From: Eubacteriales bacterium
Lineage (GTDB): Bacteria; Bacillota_A; Clostridia; Christensenellales; Aristaeellaceae
NCBI GenBank assembly: GCA_030528845.1
Contig: JAUMYC010000033.1
Coordinates: forward strand, 1-16,129
Length of the DNA stretch: 16,129 nucleotides
Direction of reading: 5' to 3'
This document shows, in pieces, positions 8,895 to 16,129 of the stretch (positions are counted from its first letter, which is position 1; every line of letters begins with the position of its first letter). Position numbers and translations under genes: made by a program. The notes under the pieces are model-generated. The model saw only the letters and a list, made by a program, of their open reading frames with translations. It was not told where the DNA came from and made no database searches.

Positions 8895-9764
8895 TCATCT
8901 GTGTAGCTTTTCCAGCGAGAAGCCGCGCCCGCGCACCTGACTGACCTGCGAGACCGTCATGAAGCACTCTGGGTCGACCCGATGCACGAGCTTCTCCAGA
9001 CGGGAGAGCTCGCGGTCCTCCACGACCGTCATGACCACCTGACGCGGCGCGCGCCGGAAGCCGCCTTCGGCGTTGAGCAAGGTCACGCCACGGTCCAGCT
9101 CCTGCAGGATCGCATCGGAAATCTCGTGCGTGCGCCCGGAGATCACCTTCACTTCGATCCGCTTCGTGCCCAGCATCAGCACCTTGTCGATGGCGACGGT
9201 ATAGATGACGACCATGACGACGCCGTAGAGGAAGTTCTCGATCGGGCTGTAGATCAGCTGCAAAAAGAGAATCAGCACGTCCAGCACATACATGCTCACC
9301 GCCACGGGGATGCGCGTGTATTTCGCCAGCACCAGCGGCGGGATATCCATGCCGCCGGTGGAGGAACCCGTGCGGATGACGAGCCCGAGCGCAATGCCGA
9401 TGCCCAGGCCGCCGAAGACGGAGCAGAGGAACGGGTCGGTGGACAGGATCACGCCCGCCATGCCGCGCTCGCACAGCTCCAGAAACGCAGGCACGAGGAA
9501 GGTGCTCGCGAGGGTCGTCACGGCAAAGCCCTTGCCGAGGATCGCCCAGCCCGTCAGCAGCATGGCGACGTTGATGACGAGCGTCACTGCGGAAATGGAC
9601 ATGCCGAAGATATGATGCGCGGCAAGGCCGATGCCCGTCGCGCCGCCGGTGACCAGATTTGCAGGCACGACAAAGGCCGTGAATGCGGCGGCATAGAGGA
9701 AATTGCCGAAAACGATGATCAGAAGCATCCAGACGATCTGCAGGGGCGTCTTGTCCTTGAACAT
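8895..9764 (-). CDS. YitT-family membrane protein (YitT membrane domain plus DUF2179)
   Basis: A 289-residue protein with an N-terminal block of about five to six membrane helices, including the family-typical FVVPANLVTGGATGIGL and RTGSSTGGMDIPPLVLAKY, followed by a soluble C-terminal DUF2179 domain (from about GTKRIEVKVISGRTHEI to the end). The biochemical role of the family is not established. The ATG at 9764 is preferred because GGGAGG lies about 9 bases upstream and the protein then begins at the first helix; in-frame codons to 9851 would add an unconserved stretch. It has its own promoter at 9886-9914 and terminator near 8840. The nucleoside phosphorylase gene upstream ends at 9927, so read-through from it is possible. 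Confidence 0.92.
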   Translation of the reverse strand: MFKDKTPLQIVWMLLIIVFGNFLYAAAFTAFVVPANLVTGGATGIGLAAHHIFGMSISAVTLVINVAMLLTGWAILGKGFAVTTLASTFLVPAFLELCERGMAGVILSTDPFLCSVFGGLGIGIALGLVIRTGSSTGGMDIPPLVLAKYTRIPVAVSMYVLDVLILFLQLIYSPIENFLYGVVMVVIYTVAIDKVLMLGTKRIEVKVISGRTHEISDAILQELDRGVTLLNAEGGFRRAPRQVVMTVVEDRELSRLEKLVHRVDPECFMTVSQVSQVRGRGFSLEKLHR

Positions 9765-9885
9765 GCTCTTGCCTCCCAACTGAAAAAGTATCTCCCGCGC
9801 GGCGGCAGCCGGCCGGGCCAAAAAAAGTTTGCCAAGGATTTTCCCTGACAAACGTGGATCGAGGCTTTGCGCCTAATACGATTGT

Positions 9886-9914
9886 ATTATACCCATTTTC
9901 TCCGTCGAATGCAA
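9886..9914 (-). promoter_or_regulatory. Promoter of the YitT-family gene
   Basis: -35 TTGCAT (9914-9909), a 17 bp spacer and a perfect -10 TATAAT (9891-9886), starting 12 bases past the stop of the upstream gene. The leader would be about 115 bases; no known riboswitch is recognised in it. Confidence 0.75.
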
Positions 9915-9926
9915 GACTCCCGTCGC

Positions 9927-10703
9927 TCAGAGTGAACGAACGAACTGCGCACAGTCGTCCACGAACGCCTGCCGCTTCTGCGTGAAATCCTCGCTGCCCC
10001 AAGTCCACTGCGCAGTCCCCTCGCGCAGAGGGTGCGCATCCGAGCAGAGCAGCAGCGCGGCCGCAGGCATCCCGTAAAAACGCGCCGCGTTGAGAAGCGC
10101 CGATGCCTCCATATCCACCGCCACGCAGCCCTCCTCGCGCCATGCCGCCTCCTTGGCCATGGTCTGTCGGTATACGGCGTCGCAGGAGACGGTCGGCTCC
10201 GTGCAGACGTCGCCGCCGCGCGAAAAATACGCCTGCGCCGCCCGGTGCAGCGCCTTGTCCGGCCTTGCCCAGCGCGGGCGGGCATAATAATGGAAGGAAG
10301 TCCCCTCCCGGCAGAGGACCTTGCGCGGGACGACGACCGTTCCCACAGACAGCTCCGGCGAGAATCCGCCGCACATGCCCGCCACGATCACTCTCTTCAC
10401 GCCCAGCGCGCGCATGGTCTCGAGCGTGTCCACCGCAGCGGGAGCGCCGAGGCCGCTCTTGACAAAGCAGACGTCGGGCCTGTCCTGCAGGGCGATGCAG
10501 CGCGAGCGCGCGATGAAACAGGGCAGCTCCTGCGCGAGGGTGATCGCCGGTCGGCTCTGTTCGATCTGCTGCAGCGCGCCGCCCATCGCAAAGAGAACGG
10601 CCGTCTCCGGCAGGCGCGGGCATTGCCCGCCGTGCGCGCTGCGCGCATGCCTCTCCGCCGAGATCACCGCCGGCGTTGCGTCGTCCTTTTTCGTCCAAAG
10701 CAT
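9927..10703 (-). CDS. Nucleoside phosphorylase family protein (PNP/UDP phosphorylase superfamily)
   Basis: A 258-residue cytoplasmic protein of the nucleoside phosphorylase/nucleosidase fold, which cleaves the N-glycosidic bond of nucleosides, usually with phosphate. Landmarks are VKSGLGAPAAVDTLE (81-95), VAGMCGGFSPELSVGTVVVP (107-126), the REGTSFHYY segment (132-140), VAVDMEASALLN (194-205) with the Met-Glu pair that binds the ribose, and LLCSDAH (218-224) with the Asp that contacts the purine in related enzymes. The length is usual for the family. The ATG at 10703 has GGAAGG upstream. The gene is divergent from the MocR-type regulator gene, a common regulator-target arrangement, so control by that protein is plausible. 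Whether it prefers uridine or purine nucleosides cannot be read from the sequence. Confidence 0.9.
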   Translation of the reverse strand: MLWTKKDDATPAVISAERHARSAHGGQCPRLPETAVLFAMGGALQQIEQSRPAITLAQELPCFIARSRCIALQDRPDVCFVKSGLGAPAAVDTLETMRALGVKRVIVAGMCGGFSPELSVGTVVVPRKVLCREGTSFHYYARPRWARPDKALHRAAQAYFSRGGDVCTEPTVSCDAVYRQTMAKEAAWREEGCVAVDMEASALLNAARFYGMPAAALLLCSDAHPLREGTAQWTWGSEDFTQKRQAFVDDCAQFVRSL

Positions 10704-10740
10704 ATCTTTTTCCTTCCTTCGCGCTCCGCTTTCCCTTGGC

Positions 10741-10769
10741 AGTATAGCGTATTTTTCTATTGGCTTCAA
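10741..10769 (-). promoter_or_regulatory. Promoter of the nucleoside phosphorylase gene
   Basis: -35 TTGAAG (10769-10764), a 17 bp spacer and -10 TATACT (10746-10741) on the minus strand. It faces away from the regulator promoter that begins 10 bases further on. Confidence 0.7.
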
Positions 10770-10778
10770 GCGCGGCGC

Positions 10779-10808
10779 TTGACTCCCCGCGCTGCGCCGC
10801 GCTACAAT
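10779..10808 (+). promoter_or_regulatory. Promoter of the MocR-type regulator gene
   Basis: -35 TTGACT (10779-10784), an 18 bp spacer and -10 TACAAT (10803-10808). The 9 bases between the two divergent -35 boxes (10770-10778), and the GC-rich spacer CCCCGCGCTGCGCCGCGC, would be where an autoregulator could bind; no operator is proven. Confidence 0.7.
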
Positions 10809-10844
10809 AGAGCAGACCAGAACGCAGATAAAGGAGCAGATCAG

Positions 10845-11942
10845 ATGAAGGATCCGATCGTACCCGGCGCGGGAAAGCCCGTATATCTGCAGCTCTACGA
10901 GCAGCTGCGCGGCGACATCATCGCGGGGATCTACCCCTTCGGCACGAAAGCGCCCTCGAAGCGACTTTTGGCGGAGGAGCTCGGGCTGAGCCTCGCCACG
11001 GTGGAGCACGCCTATCTGCTCCTGTGTGAGGAGGGCTACATCGAGCCGCGCCAGCGCAGCGGCTATTTTGTCTCCTTTCTCCCGGCCGATCCCTTCGCCG
11101 CAGCCGCGCAGCAGCCCTCTCCCCCGCACGCGCCCGCCGCGGAGGGCGGCGGCACGGGCTTTCCGTTTTCCGTGCTCGCCCGCGCCATGCGCAGCGTGCT
11201 GGCGGAATACCGCGAGGCCATCCTCGTCAAAACGCCCAGCAGCGGCTGCATGGAGCTGCGCGCGGCGCTCTCGCAGTATCTCGCGCGCCGCCGGGGTATC
11301 CAAGCGCGCCCGGAGCAGATCGTGATCGGCTCCGGCGCGGAATACCTCTACGGCCTGATCGTCAAAATGCTCGGGAGGGAGCTCGTCTTCGGCCTCGAGG
11401 ACCCGGGCTCCGCGCGCATCCGCGAGGTCTATCTCGCCGAAGGAGCGCGCTGCGAGATGCTGCCCCTCGGCCCGAGCGGCATCGACAGCGCCGCCCTCGC
11501 CGCAACGGGCGCTTCCGCACTGCATATCACGCCCTACCGCTCCTTCCCCAGCGGCGTAACAGCCACGGCCTCCAAGCGGCACGAATATCTGCGCTGGGCG
11601 CAAAGGGAGGGCCGCTGCCTGATTGAGGACGATTTCGAGTCGGAATTCTCCGTGTCCGGCAAGCCGGAGGAGACGCTCTTCTCCCTCTGCGCCAGATCCG
11701 GCGGCGCGGAGGTGATCTATCTGAACACCTTCAGCAGAACGATCTCGCCCTCGCTGCGCGTGGGCTATATGGTGCTGCCGGAACGGCTGCTCCCCCTGTA
11801 TGAGCGCGCCGCCGGGTTTTATTCCTGCACAGTGCCCGCATTTGAGCAGTACGTTCTGTGCGAGCTGATCTCCGGCGGCGATTTCGAGCGCCATATCAAC
11901 CGCGTCCGCCGCCAGAAAAGGCGCGCGCTCGCCGGAAAATAA
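10845..11942 (+). CDS. MocR/GabR-type regulator, short and lacking the PLP lysine
   Basis: A 365-residue transcription factor with a GntR winged helix (1-75: LYEQLRGDIIAG, APSKRLLAEELGLSLATVEHAYLLL, YIEPRQRSGYFV), a linker rich in Ala/Pro (80-104), and a fold-type I aminotransferase-like domain. Family members normally hold PLP through Lys in TFSKT; here the segment is TFSRT with Arg298. The ring-contact motif DDYDSEF is DDFESEF (262-268), with Phe264 for Tyr. The protein stops at 365 after HINRVRRQKRRALAGK, where relatives usually continue for about 90-100 residues with the substrate-carboxylate Arg. It is therefore a complete reading frame but probably not a PLP sensor. The ATG at 10845 has AAGGAG 8 bases upstream. 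It is divergent from the nucleoside phosphorylase gene. Confidence 0.9.
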   Translation: MKDPIVPGAGKPVYLQLYEQLRGDIIAGIYPFGTKAPSKRLLAEELGLSLATVEHAYLLLCEEGYIEPRQRSGYFVSFLPADPFAAAAQQPSPPHAPAAEGGGTGFPFSVLARAMRSVLAEYREAILVKTPSSGCMELRAALSQYLARRRGIQARPEQIVIGSGAEYLYGLIVKMLGRELVFGLEDPGSARIREVYLAEGARCEMLPLGPSGIDSAALAATGASALHITPYRSFPSGVTATASKRHEYLRWAQREGRCLIEDDFESEFSVSGKPEETLFSLCARSGGAEVIYLNTFSRTISPSLRVGYMVLPERLLPLYERAAGFYSCTVPAFEQYVLCELISGGDFERHINRVRRQKRRALAGK

Positions 11943-11979
11943 AAAAATGGAACGCTCTACGGGGCGTTCCGTTTGTTTC
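11942..11979. terminator. Bidirectional terminator between the regulator and glycosyltransferase genes
   Basis: Stem GGAACGCTC/GGGCGTTCC-type (11949-11957 with 11962-11970) closed on the plus strand by a C(TACG)G tetraloop. Plus-strand T-run is weak (GTTTGTTT); on the minus strand the hairpin is followed by ATTTTTTT, so it serves the glycosyltransferase gene best. Confidence 0.85.
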
Positions 11980-13542
11980 TCAGGGCACGGCGTAAACGAA
12001 ATTCATCGGGAAGTCAAACTCCGAGACCACGCCGTTGATCCAGAAGCCGAACAAAGGCACATAATACGCCGGATACGAACGCCCGACGAAGAAGGCTTCG
12101 TTTTCCTCCTTGAACTGCGCCCAGCCGTCGATCAGCCGCTGCATCCCCTCGTCTTCGATGGGGAAGAGATAGGGCTTGGCGCGGCCCGACTCCAGCGGGC
12201 CCGTGACCACGACGTCGCCGCTGTGCAGCTGCGGGAAGCCGTTCTGCTCGAGCTGCTCCTGCTCGACGAGCATTGCCTCGGGATACTGCTCGCGGAAGCT
12301 CGTCCAATGGCCCGTCATGTAGCGGTCCGTGACCAGCCCGAGCATGCGGCCCTCGCAGGCGATCTGCTTCGCGTGCGCGATGTGTGCCTGCAGCGTCGGC
12401 TGCGCCGTGTCCGGCAGATACGCGCCGATCAGCAGCGCCCCGCGCAGAACCGTCAGTCCAAGCAGCGCGCCGGCCAGAGCACGCTTGCTGTGCAAAAGCC
12501 GCTCCGCGCCATAGGCCGTGTAGAGCAGCGCGATGCAGAAGAAGGGATAGAGCGTGCGCATGAACATGGCGGTGACAAAGAGATTATACAGGGCAAACGC
12601 CGCCGCCGCCACAGGCAGCGCGACCCCGAAGAACGCGCGCAGAGGCGTTTTTTCCCGCCCGCGCAGGATCGCGCGCAGCGCGGCAAACGCCGCGACGGGC
12701 GCGAGCAGCAAGTCGGAATAGCCCAGCCAATAGATCAGCAGAGAGGCCGCATGGTTCAGCGGGCCGCCCACCTCCGTGCGGTTGCCCTTGAGCATATAGG
12801 CCCTGAGCTCGCGCTCGGCGACCTCGACCAGATAGCGCCAGTCGCGCAGCACCTCCGGCGAGAGCAGCAAAAACGCCGCCAGCACGAGCGCGACGCCCGC
12901 AAGCGTCAGCCCCGCGCGCTGCTTTGCGCCCTTTTTGCACAGGAACACCGCACACAGCGGCAGCACAGAGAAAAACAGCAGCGGATATTTCACCGCGCCC
13001 AGCGCGCCCACCAGCGCCGCCGCCCCGAACAGCCAGCCGTTTTTCCCGCCCTCGATCCAGCGGGCCGTCCAGTCGATCAGCAGCATCAAAAGGGCAAAGG
13101 AGATCGCCTCTCCCGTGCCGTAGCGCGACTGCTCGATGTGCAGCAGCGAAAACGCCAGCAGCACGGCGTAGATCGGCAGGCTCCTGCCTCCGCCGAAGTA
13201 CCGCCGCAGGATCCGCAGACCCACGGCCCCGCCCAGCGTAAAGTACGCCACCGAGGCGAGCCGGTTCCACACCCGGGCGGATTGCTCTGCCCCCGAGAGG
13301 AGCCCGACGAGCTCGGCCAGCAGCTGAAAGGGCAGAAAGAAAAAATACGCCCCCTCCGGATAGGGCTTCGTCTCGGTATATTCCGCGCCGTGCAGCAGCA
13401 CGTCGCGCAGAGAAGTCGCCCCCTGCACGAACACATGCTCGTCCGGATGGTTGCGCATCTCATGCGTCAGGATGGGCAGGCGCGTGACGAGCACGAGCGC
13501 GAGCAGCAGCCCGACGGCCGTCCAGAACCCCTTTTTGCGCAC
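11980..13542 (-). CDS. GT-C fold membrane glycosyltransferase (GT39/PMT/ArnT-like)
   Basis: A 520-residue polytopic membrane protein resembling the lipid-phosphate-sugar dependent transferases. The N-terminal helix is followed by RLPILTHEMRNHPDEHVF with the Asp-Glu pair (34-35) that forms the catalytic site in this class, then many hydrophobic helices (about 10-12), and a C-terminal extracytoplasmic region. It would move a sugar from a polyprenyl phosphate carrier to a cell-surface acceptor; donor and acceptor are unknown. The start is GTG at 13542 with AGGGGGAG 5 bases upstream. The ATG at 13584 lies upstream of the -10 box and is excluded. It has its own promoter, divergent from the acyltransferase gene, and terminates at about 11950. 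Confidence 0.82.
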   Translation of the reverse strand: MRKKGFWTAVGLLLALVLVTRLPILTHEMRNHPDEHVFVQGATSLRDVLLHGAEYTETKPYPEGAYFFFLPFQLLAELVGLLSGAEQSARVWNRLASVAYFTLGGAVGLRILRRYFGGGRSLPIYAVLLAFSLLHIEQSRYGTGEAISFALLMLLIDWTARWIEGGKNGWLFGAAALVGALGAVKYPLLFFSVLPLCAVFLCKKGAKQRAGLTLAGVALVLAAFLLLSPEVLRDWRYLVEVAERELRAYMLKGNRTEVGGPLNHAASLLIYWLGYSDLLLAPVAAFAALRAILRGREKTPLRAFFGVALPVAAAAFALYNLFVTAMFMRTLYPFFCIALLYTAYGAERLLHSKRALAGALLGLTVLRGALLIGAYLPDTAQPTLQAHIAHAKQIACEGRMLGLVTDRYMTGHWTSFREQYPEAMLVEQEQLEQNGFPQLHSGDVVVTGPLESGRAKPYLFPIEDEGMQRLIDGWAQFKEENEAFFVGRSYPAYYVPLFGFWINGVVSEFDFPMNFVYAVP

Positions 13543-13572
13543 AGCGTCTCCCCCTTTTCTCAGATCGAACCT

Positions 13573-13601
13573 ATTATACCGCATGCGGCGCCGTTTGACA
13601 A
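13573..13601 (-). promoter_or_regulatory. Promoter of the glycosyltransferase gene
   Basis: -35 TTGTCA (13601-13596), a 17 bp spacer and a perfect -10 TATAAT (13578-13573) on the minus strand. Its -35 overlaps the opposite-strand -35 at 13595-13600 by 5 bp. Confidence 0.82.
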
Positions 13602-13623
13602 ACCGGGCAAAGGCGGATATAGT
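13595..13623 (+). promoter_or_regulatory. Promoter of the acyltransferase gene
   Basis: Perfect -35 TTGACA (13595-13600), a 17 bp spacer and -10 TATAGT (13618-13623), giving a leader of about 30 bases before the ATG at 13660. Confidence 0.82.
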
Positions 13624-13659
13624 GGAACAGTCAAACACTTTCGCAAAGGAGAATTCCGC

Positions 13660-14889
13660 ATGACGAACGAACGCTTCGCAGCCCTGCTGCGCCATTGCGG
13701 GCCCATCGCTCCGGAGGGCGCCGAGCGCTTTATCGCAGACCTTGCCCCGGACGGCGAGCCGCGCCTCTTCGACCACAGCCTGCTCGAGCAGGTGCTCCGC
13801 GAAAACCATGTGCCGGAGGACAGGGCGCAGGCGCTGCGCGGGGCGCTGCATGTGATCGAACAGGACGAAGAGCTCGTCGAGCTCAGCCGCGTCCTCAGCC
13901 GCGACGCGCACCGCGCGCACAACCGGGCCGAGGCCTGTGAATATGAACAGCCGCTGCCCGTCTGCCTCGAAGGCTTCCCGCAGCAGGCCTTTCCCTTCCT
14001 GTTCGCCCTCGCCTGCACGGAACAGGGCCGCCGCCAGCTGCGCGAGCGCGGCGTGCCGGAGGAATACGACGCGGACATCCCGGAGCGAATGATCCGCAAG
14101 CAGCTGCGCAAATTTGTCGAGACGGGCGACATCTCCTTTGACGATTTCCCGTGGGATATCGGCTTTTACAGCGCCGCCATCTTCTTTCTGGATCGCTTCT
14201 ATTTTATTCCCTATCTGCACAGCGCGCCCGAGGCATGGCGCAACTCCGCCACGGGCGAGGTCGTCGCGCTCTGGCCCGCAGGCGAGCGCATCCGCCGCGA
14301 CGGCCAGCTCGACGGCGTGAACGGCGTCTTCGACCCGGATGCCTTCACCACGACCCGCACGGAGACGGACGAGCTCGTCTCCGCCCATCCCGTCGACCCG
14401 CGCGGCCTCGTGCTGCCGCAGCCCGTCGCGCTGCAAAAGGGCCTGTGGCGGCGCGTGCTGGGCGAAGGGGACTATCTGCTCGCGCTGCACATCCCCGGCG
14501 GAGAGGGCTACACGCCCGAGCGCGTCCGCTCCTCCTGCGAGGCGGCGCTCGCCTTTTACGACAAATATTTCCCGGAGCTGCATATAAAGGGCTTCTGGAG
14601 CGAGAGCTGGCTGTACGACCCCGGCCTGTCCGCCGTGCTCAGGCCGGACAGCCGCATTCTGCAGGTGCAGCGCCAGTTCTATTGCTATCCCACCCCGGAG
14701 GGCGAGGAAATGATCAAGCTGGAGGTCTTCGGCACGGACGAGCTCGACCCTGCCGCCGTCGAATGCTCCTCCAGTCTGCAGAAAAACCTGTGCGCGGCGT
14801 GGCTCGCGGGCGCGCATTTCCATACCACCGGCATGTTCCTGCTGCGCGAGGAGGTCGCCCGCGTGGGGAGCGCGCCGTACCGCGCATAA
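13660..14889 (+). CDS. Acyltransferase domain protein (NAT-like N-terminal plus GNAT-like C-terminal domain)
   Basis: A 409-residue soluble protein with no signal peptide or membrane helix. The N-terminal part (1 to about 140, helical, with FAALLRHCG and LFALACTEQGRRQLRERGVPEE) is followed by DFPWDIGFYSAAIFFLDRFYF and by a C-terminal region with LLALHIPGGEGYTPERVRSS, LHIKGFWSESWLYDPGLSAVLRPDS read in segments, and ILQVQRQFYCYP. This pattern fits the uncharacterised two-domain family usually annotated as acyltransferase domain-containing protein with a GNAT-like C-terminus. The substrate is unknown. The ATG at 13660 has AAAGGAG 8 bases upstream. It is divergent from the glycosyltransferase gene; no strong terminator is visible before the GntP promoter. 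A surface-modification role with the neighbour is only speculation. Confidence 0.78.
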   Translation: MTNERFAALLRHCGPIAPEGAERFIADLAPDGEPRLFDHSLLEQVLRENHVPEDRAQALRGALHVIEQDEELVELSRVLSRDAHRAHNRAEACEYEQPLPVCLEGFPQQAFPFLFALACTEQGRRQLRERGVPEEYDADIPERMIRKQLRKFVETGDISFDDFPWDIGFYSAAIFFLDRFYFIPYLHSAPEAWRNSATGEVVALWPAGERIRRDGQLDGVNGVFDPDAFTTTRTETDELVSAHPVDPRGLVLPQPVALQKGLWRRVLGEGDYLLALHIPGGEGYTPERVRSSCEAALAFYDKYFPELHIKGFWSESWLYDPGLSAVLRPDSRILQVQRQFYCYPTPEGEEMIKLEVFGTDELDPAAVECSSSLQKNLCAAWLAGAHFHTTGMFLLREEVARVGSAPYRA

Positions 14890-14946
14890 ACGCGCCTGCA
14901 TCTTTATGCCGAATTAACTTTTTGACCGAATGCCGCCGTATTTCGC

Positions 14947-14975
14947 TTGCTTTTCATAACATAAGGCTGTATAAT
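14947..14975 (+). promoter_or_regulatory. Promoter of the GntP-family permease gene
   Basis: -35 TTGCTT (14947-14952), a 17 bp spacer and a perfect -10 TATAAT (14970-14975). Transcription should begin near 14982, giving a leader of about 90 bases. Confidence 0.75.
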
Positions 14976-14982
14976 CTGGTTG

Positions 14983-15007
14983 AATCCGGCAAATTTTGCC
15001 GGATTTT
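14983..15007 (+). promoter_or_regulatory. Hairpin at the very 5' end of the gntP-type message
   Basis: A perfect 10 bp stem (14983-14992 AATCCGGCAA with 14996-15005) followed by a short T-run (TTTT, then CC). It starts at about the first transcribed base. It may protect the message end or act as an early terminator; the weak T-run and lack of an alternative fold favour stabilisation. Confidence 0.6.
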
Positions 15008-15070
15008 CCAGCTGTCATGCGGAAATATTCGTTTTTTTCGCGGGCAACAAAAGATTAGGAGGGTACAATC

Positions 15071-16129
15071 ATGACCGGTCTTCCTCTGATTATCGCCTTC
15101 GTCATCGCAGTCATCCTGATGATCGTGGCGATCTCCAAATTCAAGGTGCATCCGTTCCTCTCCATCATGGGCGTTTCTCTCGTGCTGGCGCTGGTCGCCG
15201 GCATCCCGGTGACGGAGATCCCCGGCGTCATCGGCGCGGGCTTCTCCGGCACGTTCAGCTCCATCGGTATCGTCATCATCCTCGGCGCGTTCATCGGCTC
15301 CGTTCTGGAGAGCACCGGCGCCGCGCTGAAGCTGGCCGACATGGTCATCAAGCTGGTGGGCAAAAAGCGCCCCGAGCTGGCCATGGAACTCATGGGCTGG
15401 GTCGTTTCCATCCCGGTCTTCTGCGACAGCGGCTTCGTCATCCTCGATCCGATCCGCCGCGCGCTCGTGCGCCGCACCGGCGTCTCCTCCGTGGCGATGA
15501 CCGTGGCTCTGTCCACCGGTCTGTACATCTCCCACGTCTTCATCCCGCCGACGCCCGGCCCCATCGCCGCCGCGAGCACTCTGGGCATTGGCGAAAACCT
15601 GCTGCTGGTCATGGGCCTGGGCCTGCTCTGCTCCATCTTCCCGCTGCTGGCCGGCCTCGGCTATGCCAAGCTCATCGGTAAGCATGTCAAGAGCGCGGAC
15701 GAGCTCGAAGGCGGCAAGGGCGAAGTCGTGAAGACCTACGAAGAGCTGGTCGCCGAATACGGCAAGCTGCCCTCCGGCCTGAACTCCCTCGCTCCGCTGG
15801 TCGTTCCGATCATCTTCATGGCTCTGGGCACCGTCAAGAGCATGGCCGGCCTCACCGGCGCTTTTGCCGACCTGCTGGCCTTCCTGGGCACCCCCATCAT
15901 CGCTCTGACCGTGGGCACCATCCTCGCCATCATCCAGCTGTTCACCTCCAAGAAGATGGACAAGTTCTATGAGCTGACCAACGACACGCTCAAGACCGTC
16001 GGCCCGATCCTCTTCGTCACCGCTGCCGGCGGCGTGCTGGGCAAGGTCATCTCCTCCACCACCATGATCGCCTACATCACCGAAAACGCGTCCTTCCTGA
16101 TGAGCATGGGCATCTTCTTCCCGTTCCTG
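15071..16129 (+). CDS. GntP-family permease (gluconate:H+ symporter family), cut by window edge
   Basis: The first 353 residues of a polytopic transporter of the gluconate permease family, which takes up gluconate, glycerate or related organic acids with protons. Family landmarks seen are ILGAFIGSVLESTGAALKLAD, split as ILGAFIGSV and LESTGAALKLAD, PVFCDSGFVILDPIRRALVRR, and YISHVFIPPTPGPIAAASTLGI; the last two are characteristic. A hydrophilic loop (about 205-235, with KSADELEGGKGEVVKTYEEL) divides two hydrophobic blocks. Family length is about 440, so roughly 90 residues lie past base 16129. The ATG at 15071 follows AGGAGG with 7 bases between. Like hppA it uses mostly C-ending codons, suggesting high expression. 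The substrate is not determined; no sugar-acid catabolic genes are seen beside it in the window. Confidence 0.92.
   Translation, partial: MTGLPLIIAFVIAVILMIVAISKFKVHPFLSIMGVSLVLALVAGIPVTEIPGVIGAGFSGTFSSIGIVIILGAFIGSVLESTGAALKLADMVIKLVGKKRPELAMELMGWVVSIPVFCDSGFVILDPIRRALVRRTGVSSVAMTVALSTGLYISHVFIPPTPGPIAAASTLGIGENLLLVMGLGLLCSIFPLLAGLGYAKLIGKHVKSADELEGGKGEVVKTYEELVAEYGKLPSGLNSLAPLVVPIIFMALGTVKSMAGLTGAFADLLAFLGTPIIALTVGTILAIIQLFTSKKMDKFYELTNDTLKTVGPILFVTAAGGVLGKVISSTTMIAYITENASFLMSMGIFFPFL

Noticed and set aside
8603..8944. 113-codon frame across the repeat array
   Set aside because: It is composed of repeat sequence read twice (the same peptide recurs) and runs into the terminator of the YitT gene.
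11947..14889. 980-codon plus-strand frame running through the glycosyltransferase region
   Set aside because: Only its last 409 codons (from 13660) resemble a protein family and have a ribosome binding site. The rest is antisense to the GT-C gene.
11980..14901. 973-codon minus-strand frame extending the glycosyltransferase upstream
   Set aside because: Codons upstream of 13542 are antisense to the acyltransferase gene and would cross the promoter; GTG 13542 has the ribosome binding site.

Overview
The window looks like a high-GC Bacillota (Clostridia-type, probably gut) chromosome. The evidence is a tyrosine T-box leader, AGGAGG ribosome binding sites, sigma-A-type promoters with 16-18 bp spacers, barnase/barstar homologues and dispersed CCTCCCC...GGGAGCC repeats that I recall from gut Clostridia. 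Genus cannot be set from the sequence alone. No phage or transposase gene is visible; most of it reads as ordinary chromosome with compact, often divergent transcription units.

Layout. (1) 1-2019, minus: a promoter and tyrosine-specific T-box leader drive a PLP aminotransferase and then tyrS, which runs off the left edge, so tRNA-Tyr charging controls both. (2) 2014-2938, plus: a back-to-back promoter drives a secreted or lipid-anchored barnase-type RNase whose last codons overlap the start of a barstar-type inhibitor, closed by a strong terminator. (3) 2936-5717, minus: an ABC importer operon (binding protein, FecCD permease, ATPase) of the siderophore/haem/cobalamin class. (4) 6134-8330, plus: a membrane pyrophosphatase with a long untranslated leader and strong terminator. 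(5) 8359-8840: a convergent intergenic region with four tandem copies of a roughly 110 bp hairpin-rich, MITE-like repeat. (6) 8895-10703, minus: a YitT-family membrane protein and a nucleoside phosphorylase-family protein, each with its own promoter. (7) 10779-11942, plus: a MocR-type regulator, divergent from the phosphorylase, that is short and has lost the PLP lysine. (8) 11980-13542, minus: a GT-C membrane glycosyltransferase, divergent from a GNAT-like acyltransferase (13660-14889, plus), with opposing -35 boxes that overlap by 5 bp. (9) 14947-16129, plus: a GntP-family permease, cut by the right edge, whose message is predicted to begin with a hairpin.

The items most worth a second look are the translationally coupled, strongly acidic barnase with an aromatic tail and its barstar; the MocR regulator that has lost its cofactor-binding apparatus; the tyrosine T-box operon joining an aminotransferase to tyrS; and the tandem repeat array. 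I did not find a clearly new multi-gene system, but the barnase/barstar pair is the best candidate for an unusual variant of a known one.
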